Source: Candidatus Segatella albertsiae
Lineage (GTDB): Bacteria; Bacteroidota; Bacteroidia; Bacteroidales; Bacteroidaceae
DNA length: 35,839 nt
NCBI GenBank assembly: GCA_002451555.1
Contig: DKCU01000140.1
Location: 1 to 35,839, forward strand
Direction of reading: 5' to 3'
Shown here: positions 7,206 to 13,866 of the stretch, piece by piece
Numbering within the stretch: position 1 is the first letter of the stretch
Layout of the letters: each line of letters starts with the position of its first letter
The notes under the pieces: generated by a model
The model's database searches: none
Seen by the model: only the letters and a program-made list of their open reading frames with translations
Told to the model about the DNA's origin: nothing
Program-made: the position numbers and the translations under genes

Positions 7206-7895
7206 CTAAAATTCGTATGCGATATTGAAAGTACCTCCGAATCGTGAACTGCCTTGTTTGCCGAATCCCGGCACATACCAGGTGTTGCCGAATCCGCCGT
7301 CGTTGTGGGCGATTCTTCGCTTATATCTCACGCTCCATCCCATGCGGATAGGTCCCCAAATCTTGGCATCGACACCGAAGATCACTTCCATCCAGTGGTA
7401 GCTACAAGATACGTCCTTCGCCTCGTAGGGAGAGGTCGTACCCCATACAGGGTCGGTCATGTCGGGTCCCGTGAGGTCGTATTTGTAAGAGGTGAAACCA
7501 TACCTGAGACCGCCGAAGAGTCGATAGATGTCGTGCTTGTTCTTCAGCAAGTTCCAGTCCAAACCGATGCGACCGTAGGGTGCGCTGGTCTTGTAGTGGA
7601 GGTTGGTTCCATCGTCCTTGGCATCGGCTTTTCCGTAGCCTAACTCAATGATAGGATAGTACTTGTCCTTCAGATTGACGCGAAGGGCCGCCTCGTACTG
7701 ACCGTAGTCTCCCAGGAGAAGCTGTCCCGCGCCAAAGACATCGACACTCACCGCCATGCCACGTAGCAAGGGGATGGTATCGGCTTCCACGGCGATGTTC
7801 TTCTTGGACTGCGCCTTGACAGGTAAGCAACCCAAGATGACCAGGCTACTAATCGCGAGAGCCAAAATAGATGAGGAAATGTACTTTCGTTGCAT
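7206..7895 (-). CDS. DUF6048 family protein, predicted outer-membrane-associated
   Basis: A 229-residue protein with an N-terminal signal peptide (about 1-29, ending 'PVKAQS') and no other membrane helix. The rest alternates short beta-strand-like segments rich in Gly and aromatic residues ('RYGFTSYKYDLTGPDMT', 'GPIRMGWSVRYKRRI') and ends '..NIAYEF', as small outer-membrane beta barrels do. I place it in DUF6048 from the overall pattern and from its neighbour, a DUF6452-type lipoprotein whose 3' end overlaps this gene's start by 47 bp. Function is unknown. The overlap implies coupled translation and probably a shared role in the envelope. Confidence 0.75.
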   Translation of the reverse strand: MQRKYISSSILALAISSLVILGCLPVKAQSKKNIAVEADTIPLLRGMAVSVDVFGAGQLLLGDYGQYEAALRVNLKDKYYPIIELGYGKADAKDDGTNLHYKTSAPYGRIGLDWNLLKNKHDIYRLFGGLRYGFTSYKYDLTGPDMTDPVWGTTSPYEAKDVSCSYHWMEVIFGVDAKIWGPIRMGWSVRYKRRIAHNDGGFGNTWYVPGFGKQGSSRFGGTFNIAYEF

Positions 7896-8331
7896 CGAAG
7901 TTTACGTCTTTATGGTTGATAACTATGGAGTCTATCAAGTTGTGCGTCGTCTTCACTCCCGTGATGGTGTGGAAGTAGGACGGACTGCAGTCGATGGACT
8001 CGAAATGGGGGTTGTTGTCCTTGGACACGGTGACGGTGTCCTTGTAGGTACGTAGCTCGGCATCTTGTACCTCGAAATACAAGATGTCCTCGGCACCCGT
8101 GTAGCTCACTGGCAACAGGAAGCTATCCACGTTCTCGTCCTTGTTGATGAGAATGCTGTCCTCGCCATCCTTCTTGGTGGTGGAGATGGTGAGGTAGCTG
8201 CCTGTGAGCTGGGTGATGTCGCCAGCCAACTTATACTTGGTATATACCGTATTGTTGAGAGGACAGTCCAATGTCGAGCATCCCACCATGGTGAGGATGG
8301 CGAAGAGGATGAAAGGGATTATTTTCCGCAT
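7849..8331 (-). CDS. DUF6452 family lipoprotein
   Basis: A 160-residue lipoprotein. The signal peptide ends in the lipobox 'TMVGC' with Cys18 as the predicted lipidated residue. The mature part begins 'STLDCPLNNTVYTKYKL', which fits DUF6452, and the rest is beta-rich with no enzymatic motif. It overlaps the glycosyltransferase gene upstream by 13 bp and the DUF6048 gene downstream by 47 bp, so the three are almost certainly one transcript. Function is unknown; the overlap with a beta-barrel-like partner suggests a lipoprotein/barrel pair, which is inference. Confidence 0.78.
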   Translation of the reverse strand: MRKIIPFILFAILTMVGCSTLDCPLNNTVYTKYKLAGDITQLTGSYLTISTTKKDGEDSILINKDENVDSFLLPVSYTGAEDILYFEVQDAELRTYKDTVTVSKDNNPHFESIDCSPSYFHTITGVKTTHNLIDSIVINHKDVNFDATKVHFLIYFGSRD

Positions 8332-9290
8332 CTTATCTCTTTTTCTATTTGATAATCATTACGGTTAGGGTTCTGACGGCTGATGAGGTCGCCCAAGAAT
8401 CCTGCTAAGAATAGTTGGCTGCCCAGTATCATCGCCGTGAGGGCAATGAAGAAGTATGGGGAGTCGGTGATGAGATGCCCATACACGCCATTGTGCAGGT
8501 CGATGGCCTTGTCGATGCCCAGTCCGAGGAGGGCGAGGAATGCGATGAAGAACACCACGCTGCCCAGGAAGCCGAACACGTGCATCGGTTTCTTGCCGAA
8601 GTTGCTCAGGAACCAGAGGGTCATCAGGTCGAGATATCCGTTGACGAAACGGTTCCATCCCATGAACTTCGACTTGCCGAACTTGCGAGCCTGATGGTGG
8701 ACAGGTTTCTCGCCGATCTTCTCGAAACCAGCGTTCTTCGCCAAGTAAGGGATGTATCGGTGCATCTCGCCATACACCTCGATGTTCTTGACCACGTCCT
8801 TGCGGTAGGCCTTCAAGCCGCAGTTGAAGTCATGCAGGTTGTGAATGCCGCTCACCTTTCGTGCGGTGGCATTGAAGAGCTTGGTAGGTATGGTCTTGGA
8901 GAGCGGGTCGCCCTCCTTGCGGTTCTGCTTGTAACCAGATACGAGGTCATATCCCTCCTTGGTGATCATGCGGTAAAGGGCAGGAATCTCGTCGGGAGAG
9001 TCTTGCAAGTCGGCATCCATGGTGATGACCACGTCGCCCTGCGCCTCCTTGAAGCCACAGTAGAGGGCAGGGCTCTTGCCGTAGTTGCGGCGGAACTTGA
9101 TGCCCTTTACGTTCTCGGATTTCTCGGCAAGTTCTTCGATGACCTGCCAAGAGCGGTCGGTAGAGCCATCGTTGACGAATATGACTTCGTAACTGAAGTC
9201 GTTAGCTTTCATCACTCTCTCTATCCAAGCGTAAAGCTCGGGCAGTGACTCTTCCTCATTATATAGAGGTACAACTACTGTTATATCCAT
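8319..9290 (-). CDS. Family 2 glycosyltransferase (DPM1/ArnC-like), membrane-anchored
   Basis: A 323-residue GT-A glycosyltransferase. Residues 1-230 form the catalytic domain: 'TVVVPLYNEEESLPEL', 'VNDGSTDRSW' and the metal-binding 'TMDADLQDSP'. Two membrane helices follow (about 233-258 and 270-300). This is the architecture of enzymes that transfer sugars to polyprenyl phosphate or to lipid acceptors at the inner membrane, such as dolichyl-phosphate mannose synthase and ArnC. The acceptor here is unknown. It is 14 bp downstream of a DUF4199 membrane protein, and its end overlaps the DUF6452 gene. Confidence 0.9.
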   Translation of the reverse strand: MDITVVVPLYNEEESLPELYAWIERVMKANDFSYEVIFVNDGSTDRSWQVIEELAEKSENVKGIKFRRNYGKSPALYCGFKEAQGDVVITMDADLQDSPDEIPALYRMITKEGYDLVSGYKQNRKEGDPLSKTIPTKLFNATARKVSGIHNLHDFNCGLKAYRKDVVKNIEVYGEMHRYIPYLAKNAGFEKIGEKPVHHQARKFGKSKFMGWNRFVNGYLDLMTLWFLSNFGKKPMHVFGFLGSVVFFIAFLALLGLGIDKAIDLHNGVYGHLITDSPYFFIALTAMILGSQLFLAGFLGDLISRQNPNRNDYQIEKEIRCGK

Positions 9291-9304
9291 ATCTTTATTT
9301 AGAA

Positions 9305-9859
9305 TTAATTGATGGTTTGTTGCTTTGTTGCTTTGCGGCTCATCAGGGCTGCTATGATAGGGCTGAGGATGACAGCCACCACCAGGTCGGTGACCATGAA
9401 GGCTGCTGCCCAGGCGATAGGCTTCATCATCATGATGGCATCTATGAGCGTGTTGATTTCCGCCGCAGGGATGTTGGATGCCTGAAGCATCATGCGATAG
9501 CTCTCCATGAGGTAGTTCATGAACGCCCCGGTGTCCATGAAGCGGAACCAGAGGTATTGCACGATGGTCAACAGCAGGGTGGCGTAGAAGAATGTCTGTA
9601 CGCAGTAAAACAAGCTGCGGCGGAAGGAGATGATGCCATCGAGGGCATAGTCTCGGAAAGACTTCAGTCGCTTGGCGAGCACGAACGGTGTGCTCAGTGT
9701 CAATACGTTGGCTATCAATCCCAATACACCATACTCAGGCTTGACCGACATCATGGTCATGGCGAAACTAGCGATCCAAACTGCGCCAAGTATGGCGCCA
9801 TCCTGACGGGCAAAAGCCTTGGTCTGTATAATCTTAATTACGTCTATCATTTTAATCAA
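9305..9859 (-). CDS. DUF4199 domain-containing membrane protein
   Basis: A 184-residue integral membrane protein with about four hydrophobic segments (roughly 20-40, 42-60, 72-95 and 140-170). The pattern, size and position directly before a GT2 gene fit DUF4199, a Bacteroidetes family of unknown function. The start could be the first Met (MIKMIDVI) or the Met three codons later; no Shine-Dalgarno decides this. It is the first gene of the leftward block and has a good upstream promoter. It may support the glycosyltransferase, for example in lipid-carrier handling, but only context suggests that. Confidence 0.72.
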   Translation of the reverse strand: MIKMIDVIKIIQTKAFARQDGAILGAVWIASFAMTMMSVKPEYGVLGLIANVLTLSTPFVLAKRLKSFRDYALDGIISFRRSLFYCVQTFFYATLLLTIVQYLWFRFMDTGAFMNYLMESYRMMLQASNIPAAEINTLIDAIMMMKPIAWAAAFMVTDLVVAVILSPIIAALMSRKATKQQTIN

Positions 9860-9909
9860 ATATCTATCTTTTTTACGTCTGTCGTTTTGTTCTAATATAT
9901 ATTATCGTG

Positions 9910-9941
9910 CAAAAATACGCAATTTCTATCATATAGCCAAC
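9910..9941 (-). promoter_or_regulatory. Predicted primary-sigma promoter for the DUF4199-GT2-DUF6452-DUF6048 operon
   Basis: On the minus strand 'GTTG' (9938-9941, three of four matches to TTTG) is followed after 20 nt by 'TATTTTTG' (9910-9917), a full match to TAnnTTTG. The implied start near 9903 gives a 5' leader of about 45 nt to the ATG at 9859. Confidence 0.6.
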
Positions 9942-9993
9942 AGAAAGGTCTTATTTTTATATATATTTAAAGACAAGTGTTCTGCTGATGGTA

Positions 9994-10290
9994 TAATTAG
10001 GCACGGATTACACGGATTTTTTTTCGAGCTGTACGGTTGAGACGGGCTGAATTGAAAATCGGCGGCCGAAGGGAAAGCCAAAGCCCAAAAACTCCAAGGA
10101 GGGTGTGTCATAAGTCCTATTAACAGCAAAAGAGGACGGGCTGAATTGTAAATCGGCGGCCGAAGGGAAAGCCAATGCCCAAAAGCTCCAAGCCCAGGAC
10201 ATTGCCCTAGGCTTGGAGCTTCTGCCCTTTCAGGGCGTATTGGTCTATTCCAACAGGGCGTATTAGTCTATTCCAACTGTACAGCTTGGA
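9994..10290. repeat. Composite of dispersed palindromic intergenic repeats
   Basis: This gene-free stretch is built of repeat pieces. (a) 9994-10040 is the inverted counterpart of 182-226 at the left of the window (GGCACGGATTACACGGAT, then a T run and CTGTACGGTTG). (b) Two direct copies of a ~57-bp unit lie at 10041-10097 and 10135-10192 (core AATCGGCGGCCGAAGGGAAA). (c) Between them is a lone copy of GAGGGTGTGTCATAAG, the terminal sequence of the element at 24351-24420. (d) 10198-10254 repeats the unit of the 1-190 array. (e) AGCTCCAAGCC and GGCTTGGAGCT (about 10184-10220) form a local palindrome. No gene is seen from 9860 to 10346. Confidence 0.75.
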
Positions 10291-10308
10291 ACTTTCTCTT
10301 CGGGAAAT

Positions 10309-10345
10309 AAAAAAAGGAACTTTCCTTGTGAGAAAGTTCCTTTTT
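10309..10345 (-). terminator. Rho-independent terminator of the SRP RNA/tRNA-Thr transcript
   Basis: On the minus strand the 9-bp perfect stem GGAACTTTC/GAAAGTTCC with a 6-7-nt loop is followed by seven T. It starts immediately after the tRNA 3' end, so it closes this two-RNA unit. Confidence 0.88.
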
Positions 10346-10346
10346 G

Positions 10347-10420
10347 AGCCTCTTGTCGGATTCGAACCAACGACCCCGAGATTACAAATCACGTGCTCTG
10401 GCCAACTGAGCTAAAGAGGC
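10347..10420 (-). tRNA. tRNA-Thr (anticodon UGU)
   Basis: The 74-nt minus-strand sequence folds as a complete cloverleaf. The acceptor arms are GCCTCTT/AAGAGGC, the D arm is GCTC...GAGC, the seven-base anticodon loop is TTTGTAA (anticodon TGT, reads ACA), and the T arm is GTTGG-TTCGAAT-CCGAC. The anticodon stem CGTGA/TCTCG has one internal T-T mismatch. CCA is not encoded. It lies four to five bases after the 3' end of the SRP RNA and directly before a terminator, so it is probably processed from a shared precursor. Confidence 0.93.
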
Positions 10421-10520
10421 GGGTGGACAAGCGATTCATATCGCACCGCTACAACCAAGTACCCTTGCTATGTTCCCATCCTGGGGGATTCCGAGGGAGC
10501 TGGTCGTATGAGACTTGTCC
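10421..10520 (-). ncRNA. ffs: Signal recognition particle RNA (4.5S, small bacterial type)
   Basis: An RNA of about 96-100 nt closed by the 7-bp end pairing GGACAAG (10514-10520) with CTTGTCC (10425-10431). The apical part carries the SRP domain: 'CAGG-ATG-GGAA-CAT-AGCA'. That is a GGAA tetraloop on an ATG/CAT stem with CAGG opposite AGCA, matching the Ffh-binding pattern (E. coli equivalent UCC-GGAA-GGA-AGCA). The RNA pairs with Ffh to target membrane proteins co-translationally. It is transcribed leftwards from a strong promoter and followed at once by tRNA-Thr. Exact ends are inferred from the pairing; a covariance search would settle them. Confidence 0.85.
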
Positions 10521-10564
10521 GTCTCAAAGTATGCTTCAAAACGCTTATCGTTTTTAAGCGGGTG

Positions 10565-10596
10565 CAAAGGTACTGCTTTCCTTTGAACCCACCAAA
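10565..10596 (-). promoter_or_regulatory. Strong primary-sigma promoter for the SRP RNA
   Basis: On the minus strand TTTG (10593-10596), a 20-nt spacer, then TACCTTTG (10565-10572): both elements match the Bacteroidetes consensus exactly. The start would be near 10558, leaving about 38 nt before the mature SRP RNA end. That leader contains the small inverted repeat AAAACG-ATAAG-CGTTTT, which may guide 5' processing. Confidence 0.8.
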
Positions 10597-10694
10597 TATT
10601 TATCTAGAAATGTTTATTTCTTTAACTTTTATTTGTATTCTTGCGCCTTTCTATCCCTTGAATATACCTTGTTTTAATAAAAAAAGTAAAAACA

Positions 10695-10726
10695 TTTGGA
10701 GTTTTCAATATTTATTCCGTATTTTG
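10695..10726 (+). promoter_or_regulatory. Predicted promoter for the ECF sigma gene
   Basis: On the plus strand TTTG (10695-10698) is followed after 21 nt by TATTTTG (10720-10726), one base short of TAnnTTTG. The implied leader is about 28 nt. It points away from the SRP RNA promoter, so the two form a divergent pair about 100 bp apart. Confidence 0.5.
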
Positions 10727-10760
10727 CATTCTATAACGGTAAAGAAGAGATATTTTTATC

Positions 10761-11333
10761 ATGCAGGATAGTAAAGGTTGTATAGCTCATAACTTAGGAG
10801 AAATGGAATATATGTACAAGCAGTTCTATGTCTCCTTGTATCGTTATGCCCATACTTTTTTGGATGATGAAGATGAAGCGAAGGATTTGGTCAGTGATGT
10901 GTTTCAGAAAATATGGGATACCTGGCAGGTGTCCGAAGAGATGCAACAGGCTCCTCCAGCTTCCTTTCTCTATACGGCTGTGCGCAATAAATGCCTTGAC
11001 AAGTTGAGGCATGACAAAGCTTGTGAGAACTATGCCTCGTTTGTGAAGGCAACGGAATCCTTGGTAACGGATAGAGAAGTGGAGGAATTCGAGAATCGTA
11101 TCGCAAAATTGCATGAGGCGATAGACAGATTGCCTGCTTATGAACAAATGGTATTGCGCTCCGTCTATTTCCAACGTCTTACTTACAAGGAGGCGGCAGC
11201 CCAGTTGAACATGAGTGAGAATATGGTGCATAAGCACATGGTGAAAGCTTTCCGTCTCTTGCGTGAAATGTCTGATGGTTATAATTATGCAGCCTTGTTC
11301 CTGCTTTGTTTTGCAGAAGGATTACTCTGTTGA
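10761..11333 (+). CDS. ECF-type RNA polymerase sigma-70 factor
   Basis: A 190-residue group 4 sigma factor and the only plus-strand protein gene in the window. Region 2 spans about residues 18-85 ('FYVSLYRYAHTFLDDEDEAKDLVSDVFQKIW', core-binding and -10 recognition), and region 4 spans about 115-168 ('LPAYEQMVLRSVYFQRLTYKEAAAQLNMSENMVHKHM', helix-turn-helix). The type matches the Bacteroidetes sigma factors that pair with FecR anti-sigma factors and TonB-dependent transducers. No other sigma gene accompanies fecR at 24226, so this is the likely partner, at the far end of the SusC/D operon and convergent with it. Internal ATGs at residues 15 and 18 are possible starts; the first is kept because the promoter spacing fits. 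Confidence 0.9.
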   Translation: MQDSKGCIAHNLGEMEYMYKQFYVSLYRYAHTFLDDEDEAKDLVSDVFQKIWDTWQVSEEMQQAPPASFLYTAVRNKCLDKLRHDKACENYASFVKATESLVTDREVEEFENRIAKLHEAIDRLPAYEQMVLRSVYFQRLTYKEAAAQLNMSENMVHKHMVKAFRLLREMSDGYNYAALFLLCFAEGLLC

Positions 11334-11397
11334 AAAGAGAGTGTGTCTTATCTTATTTCACTGAACTTTCTCATGTGGAAATTTAAAGAAGTAAAGG

Positions 11398-11455
11398 GAA
11401 GTTAAGGGACAAATGTCTAAAGGGTTATCCTTAAAGGCTGTTGTCTCTTAACTTC
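11398..11455. terminator. Convergent hairpin between the sigma gene and the SusC/D operon
   Basis: The 15-nt arms GAAGTTAAGGGACAA (11398-11412) and TTGTCTCTTAACTTC (11441-11455) pair with one G-T/A-C difference around a 28-nt loop that holds a smaller AAGG/CCTT stem. It lies midway between two convergent stop codons (11333 and 11522) and could end both transcripts. There is no long T run on either side, so the efficiency is uncertain. Confidence 0.6.
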
Positions 11456-11521
11456 TCGAGCGACCGAAGGAAGCGATAACTTCTTTAACTTCAATAAATT
11501 CCAGTATATGCGAAACTTCAG

Positions 11522-12634
11522 TTATTTCATCAGTTCTGCCAACTTGTTGAGCAAGTCCTCGCCACGCAAGTCCTTGGCAATGATAGTGCCGTTCTTATCT
11601 ACGAGCACATTGGCAGGAATACCTTTTATATTGTAGATGGAAGCTGCGGCACAACCCCAACCCTTCAAGTCGCTCATGTGAGGCCAAGGCAACTTCAGAC
11701 TCTTGATGGCTTTGGTCCAAGCAGCCTTATTGTTGTCGAAAGATACCCCCACAACCTCGAATCCTTTCTTGTGGTAATTGCTGTATGCCTTTACCACCGT
11801 AGGCATCTCGGCACGGCATGGTCCACACCATGAAGCCCAGAAGTCGATGAGGGTATATTTGTTCTTCTTCACATAGTCGGAAACCTTGATGGTCTTGCCC
11901 TGTGGGTTAGGCATGGCGAAGTCAGTATAGGTCTTGCCAACGGCAGTAGCCTCTTGTGCCATCTTCTCCTCCAACATACCCTTGTAATAATAGTAGTGGT
12001 GGCCAGCGTCCATCTTCTTCATGACAATCTCCTTCTCTGGCGCAGAGAATTTGTCTTGGTGCATGGCGTATAGTAAATCGCTCACGGCAGAAGGAATGTT
12101 GGCAACAAGGTAAGTCTTGGTGTAACTGTCTCTGATGGCTTGCAAAGAATCTACCTGGTGCTGTGCGATAGCTTTTGCCTCCTTGGTGGCTGTGCTATCC
12201 ATGACGATTTTCCAAGGTTTGTCGATTTGCTTGTCGAACTCTTTGCCTACAGCGTTGTACTCTGCGTACATCTTGGCAGCCGTACCATTGCTATTGATGA
12301 TAGGACGCTTCTTGGAGTCGGCGAAAATCTGCATGTCGATGTCGGCGTTTTCCAACAAGAAGTCTGCCATATTAACAGTCTTTCCTTTGTGGATAGGTAG
12401 GATGTAGCGGAAGGTTGCACCATCGAAGTCGCCTGTGAAGGCAAACTTGCCATCCTTGTCGATGACTGCAGTGTCGGTGGGTGCCATGCTGAAGAACCCC
12501 TGCATCTCACAAAGGAAAACGGTGTCGCCTGGTTCTACGCCCTCGGCTGTACCTGTGATTCTGTAGCCGCCAGCAGCGGATGCAGAAAGGAGCATCAAGG
12601 CTGCTCCCATCAAGCCTAATAGTCTTTTTTTCAT
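11522..12634 (-). CDS. TlpA-family thiol-disulfide oxidoreductase with N-terminal DUF4369-like domain
   Basis: A 370-residue exported protein. The signal peptide covers about residues 1-20 with no clear lipobox. A beta-rich DUF4369-type domain covers about 22-125, a helical linker about 125-230, and a thioredoxin fold about 235-370 with redox motif Cys270-Gly-Pro-Cys273 ('DFWASWCGPCRAEMP') and the cis-proline region 'KGIPANVLVDKNG'. It should reduce or exchange disulfides in the periplasm or at the cell surface. It is the last gene of the SusC/D operon and is separated from the previous thioredoxin gene by 146 bp with a three-copy 25-bp repeat, so its expression may be partly independent. Confidence 0.9.
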   Translation of the reverse strand: MKKRLLGLMGAALMLLSASAAGGYRITGTAEGVEPGDTVFLCEMQGFFSMAPTDTAVIDKDGKFAFTGDFDGATFRYILPIHKGKTVNMADFLLENADIDMQIFADSKKRPIINSNGTAAKMYAEYNAVGKEFDKQIDKPWKIVMDSTATKEAKAIAQHQVDSLQAIRDSYTKTYLVANIPSAVSDLLYAMHQDKFSAPEKEIVMKKMDAGHHYYYYKGMLEEKMAQEATAVGKTYTDFAMPNPQGKTIKVSDYVKKNKYTLIDFWASWCGPCRAEMPTVVKAYSNYHKKGFEVVGVSFDNNKAAWTKAIKSLKLPWPHMSDLKGWGCAAASIYNIKGIPANVLVDKNGTIIAKDLRGEDLLNKLAELMK

Positions 12635-12657
12635 CGTTATTGTTTGTTATGATTGAT

Positions 12658-12730
12658 TCAATTTTCGTGTCTTCTTATAGAATCAATTTTCGTGTCTTCT
12701 TATAGTTTCAATTTTCGTATCTTCTCAATC
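12658..12730. repeat. 3 x 25-bp tandem repeat before the terminal TlpA gene
   Basis: Three head-to-tail units begin at 12658, 12683 and 12708. The first two are near-identical (core TTTTCGTGTCTTCTTATAG); the third has diverged at its end. The array lies 24 bp before the start codon at 12634. It resembles the three-copy 24-bp array before apbE in size, copy number and position but not in sequence. Confidence 0.9.
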
Positions 12731-12780
12731 TGAAACTGAAGAGATAGATTATAGTTCTATACCTCTTTCTAAACAAGAGG

Positions 12781-13803
12781 TTATTGGTATTTCTCCAAGA
12801 TTTCTCTCACGGCATCTGGGTGGGAAGGGGAGTTGAGTACCTTGCCATCAGGGGTGAGTATAATATAATAAGGTACGCCATTGCCCACTTGGTACTTGTC
12901 GAAGAGATCCTTGTATCCATTTGGGGTCGTGATATATTGTGCCCATGGCTCAGGATGCTTTTCCATAGCTTTGCGCCAAGCGTCCTCCTTGGTGTCTATG
13001 GAAACACCGATGACCTCAAACTTGTCCTTGTATTCCTCGGAGAGTTTCTTGACTTCTGGCATGGCACCGATGCAGATACCGCACCAAGATGCCCAGAAAT
13101 CTACCAATACGTATTTGTTGTGCTTAGGCACGACATCCACCAGGTGGCAGAGCTTTCCGTTGACATCCTTTAGTTCCAAGTCGATGAGGTCGGCACCTCT
13201 GGTGGTCTTCTTTGCGTAAGCCAAACGTTGTTGGAACTCAGCCATGCGTTTCGGGTCTGCTGGGACGGAAGTGATGGTTTGCTCAAGGTGAGCCACTTGT
13301 TCGTTGGTGAGATTGTAACCACGCTTCAAGAGATTGTTGGCGAGATATACGGAGATGACGGAGTGTGGGTGGGAGTCAATAAACTGCCAGTCCTTGTCTT
13401 CTGAGTTTTTGAGGGCTTGGTATTCGTTCCAGTCTGTCTGAACCTGACCGCCAGTGACGTGTAGTTTTTCATCAACTGATATTTCATTGGGAGAGAGGAA
13501 TATGTCCGTGTAAGTCCAGTGGATGGAATCGGTAGGCCAGTGGTTCTTATCGACCAATGCGAGATTGTTGGTCATGAGTGTACCAGGCTGTGCTTGTTCC
13601 ATCTTGCCCTTGAGCAAGAACTTGCCGTCTTTGATGATGCCGTTGGCTACTTCCACGGAGTATGCAGTGTCGGTATGGCAACAGATGCCGACAGTGTATC
13701 CGTCGGGCATATTGACATTGCCCTTGACGGTAAACTCTCGAACTTGGGCGCCTACGGAGAGGCAACCCAAGCAGAGAGAGAGTATGATAAATGCTTTGCG
13801 CAT
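12781..13803 (-). CDS. TlpA-like thioredoxin-fold protein with CGIC active site
   Basis: A 340-residue exported protein with a signal peptide at about 1-19 ('LGCLSVGAQ'; cleavage after Ala-Gln looks likelier than lipidation). A DUF4369-like beta domain covers about 22-120 and an AhpC/TSA-TlpA thioredoxin domain about 205-340. The redox motif is Cys241-Gly-Ile-Cys244 ('DFWASWCGICIGAMP'), different from the CGPC of the neighbouring paralogue, which would shift its redox potential. The cis-Pro region reads 'NGVPYYIILTPDG'. It lies 63 bp downstream of a secreted repeat protein. A small hairpin (ACCTCTT/AAGAGGT, 12761-12781) covers its stop codon. Confidence 0.88.
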   Translation of the reverse strand: MRKAFIILSLCLGCLSVGAQVREFTVKGNVNMPDGYTVGICCHTDTAYSVEVANGIIKDGKFLLKGKMEQAQPGTLMTNNLALVDKNHWPTDSIHWTYTDIFLSPNEISVDEKLHVTGGQVQTDWNEYQALKNSEDKDWQFIDSHPHSVISVYLANNLLKRGYNLTNEQVAHLEQTITSVPADPKRMAEFQQRLAYAKKTTRGADLIDLELKDVNGKLCHLVDVVPKHNKYVLVDFWASWCGICIGAMPEVKKLSEEYKDKFEVIGVSIDTKEDAWRKAMEKHPEPWAQYITTPNGYKDLFDKYQVGNGVPYYIILTPDGKVLNSPSHPDAVREILEKYQ

Positions 13804-13866
13804 GATCTATAAAATAAATATAAAATTTATTGCAAATGACTGCGAACTTTGCTTTGTAGCTGTAGG

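Noticed and set aside
8415..9248. 277-codon plus-strand open frame
   Set aside because: It lies wholly antisense to the intact GT2 glycosyltransferase gene and its translation resembles no family; it is a shadow of GC-rich coding DNA.
9929..10392. Small open frames (61-73 codons) in the repeat island
   Set aside because: They translate the dispersed repeats and the tRNA, share nearly identical peptides because the DNA is repeated, and have no promoter.
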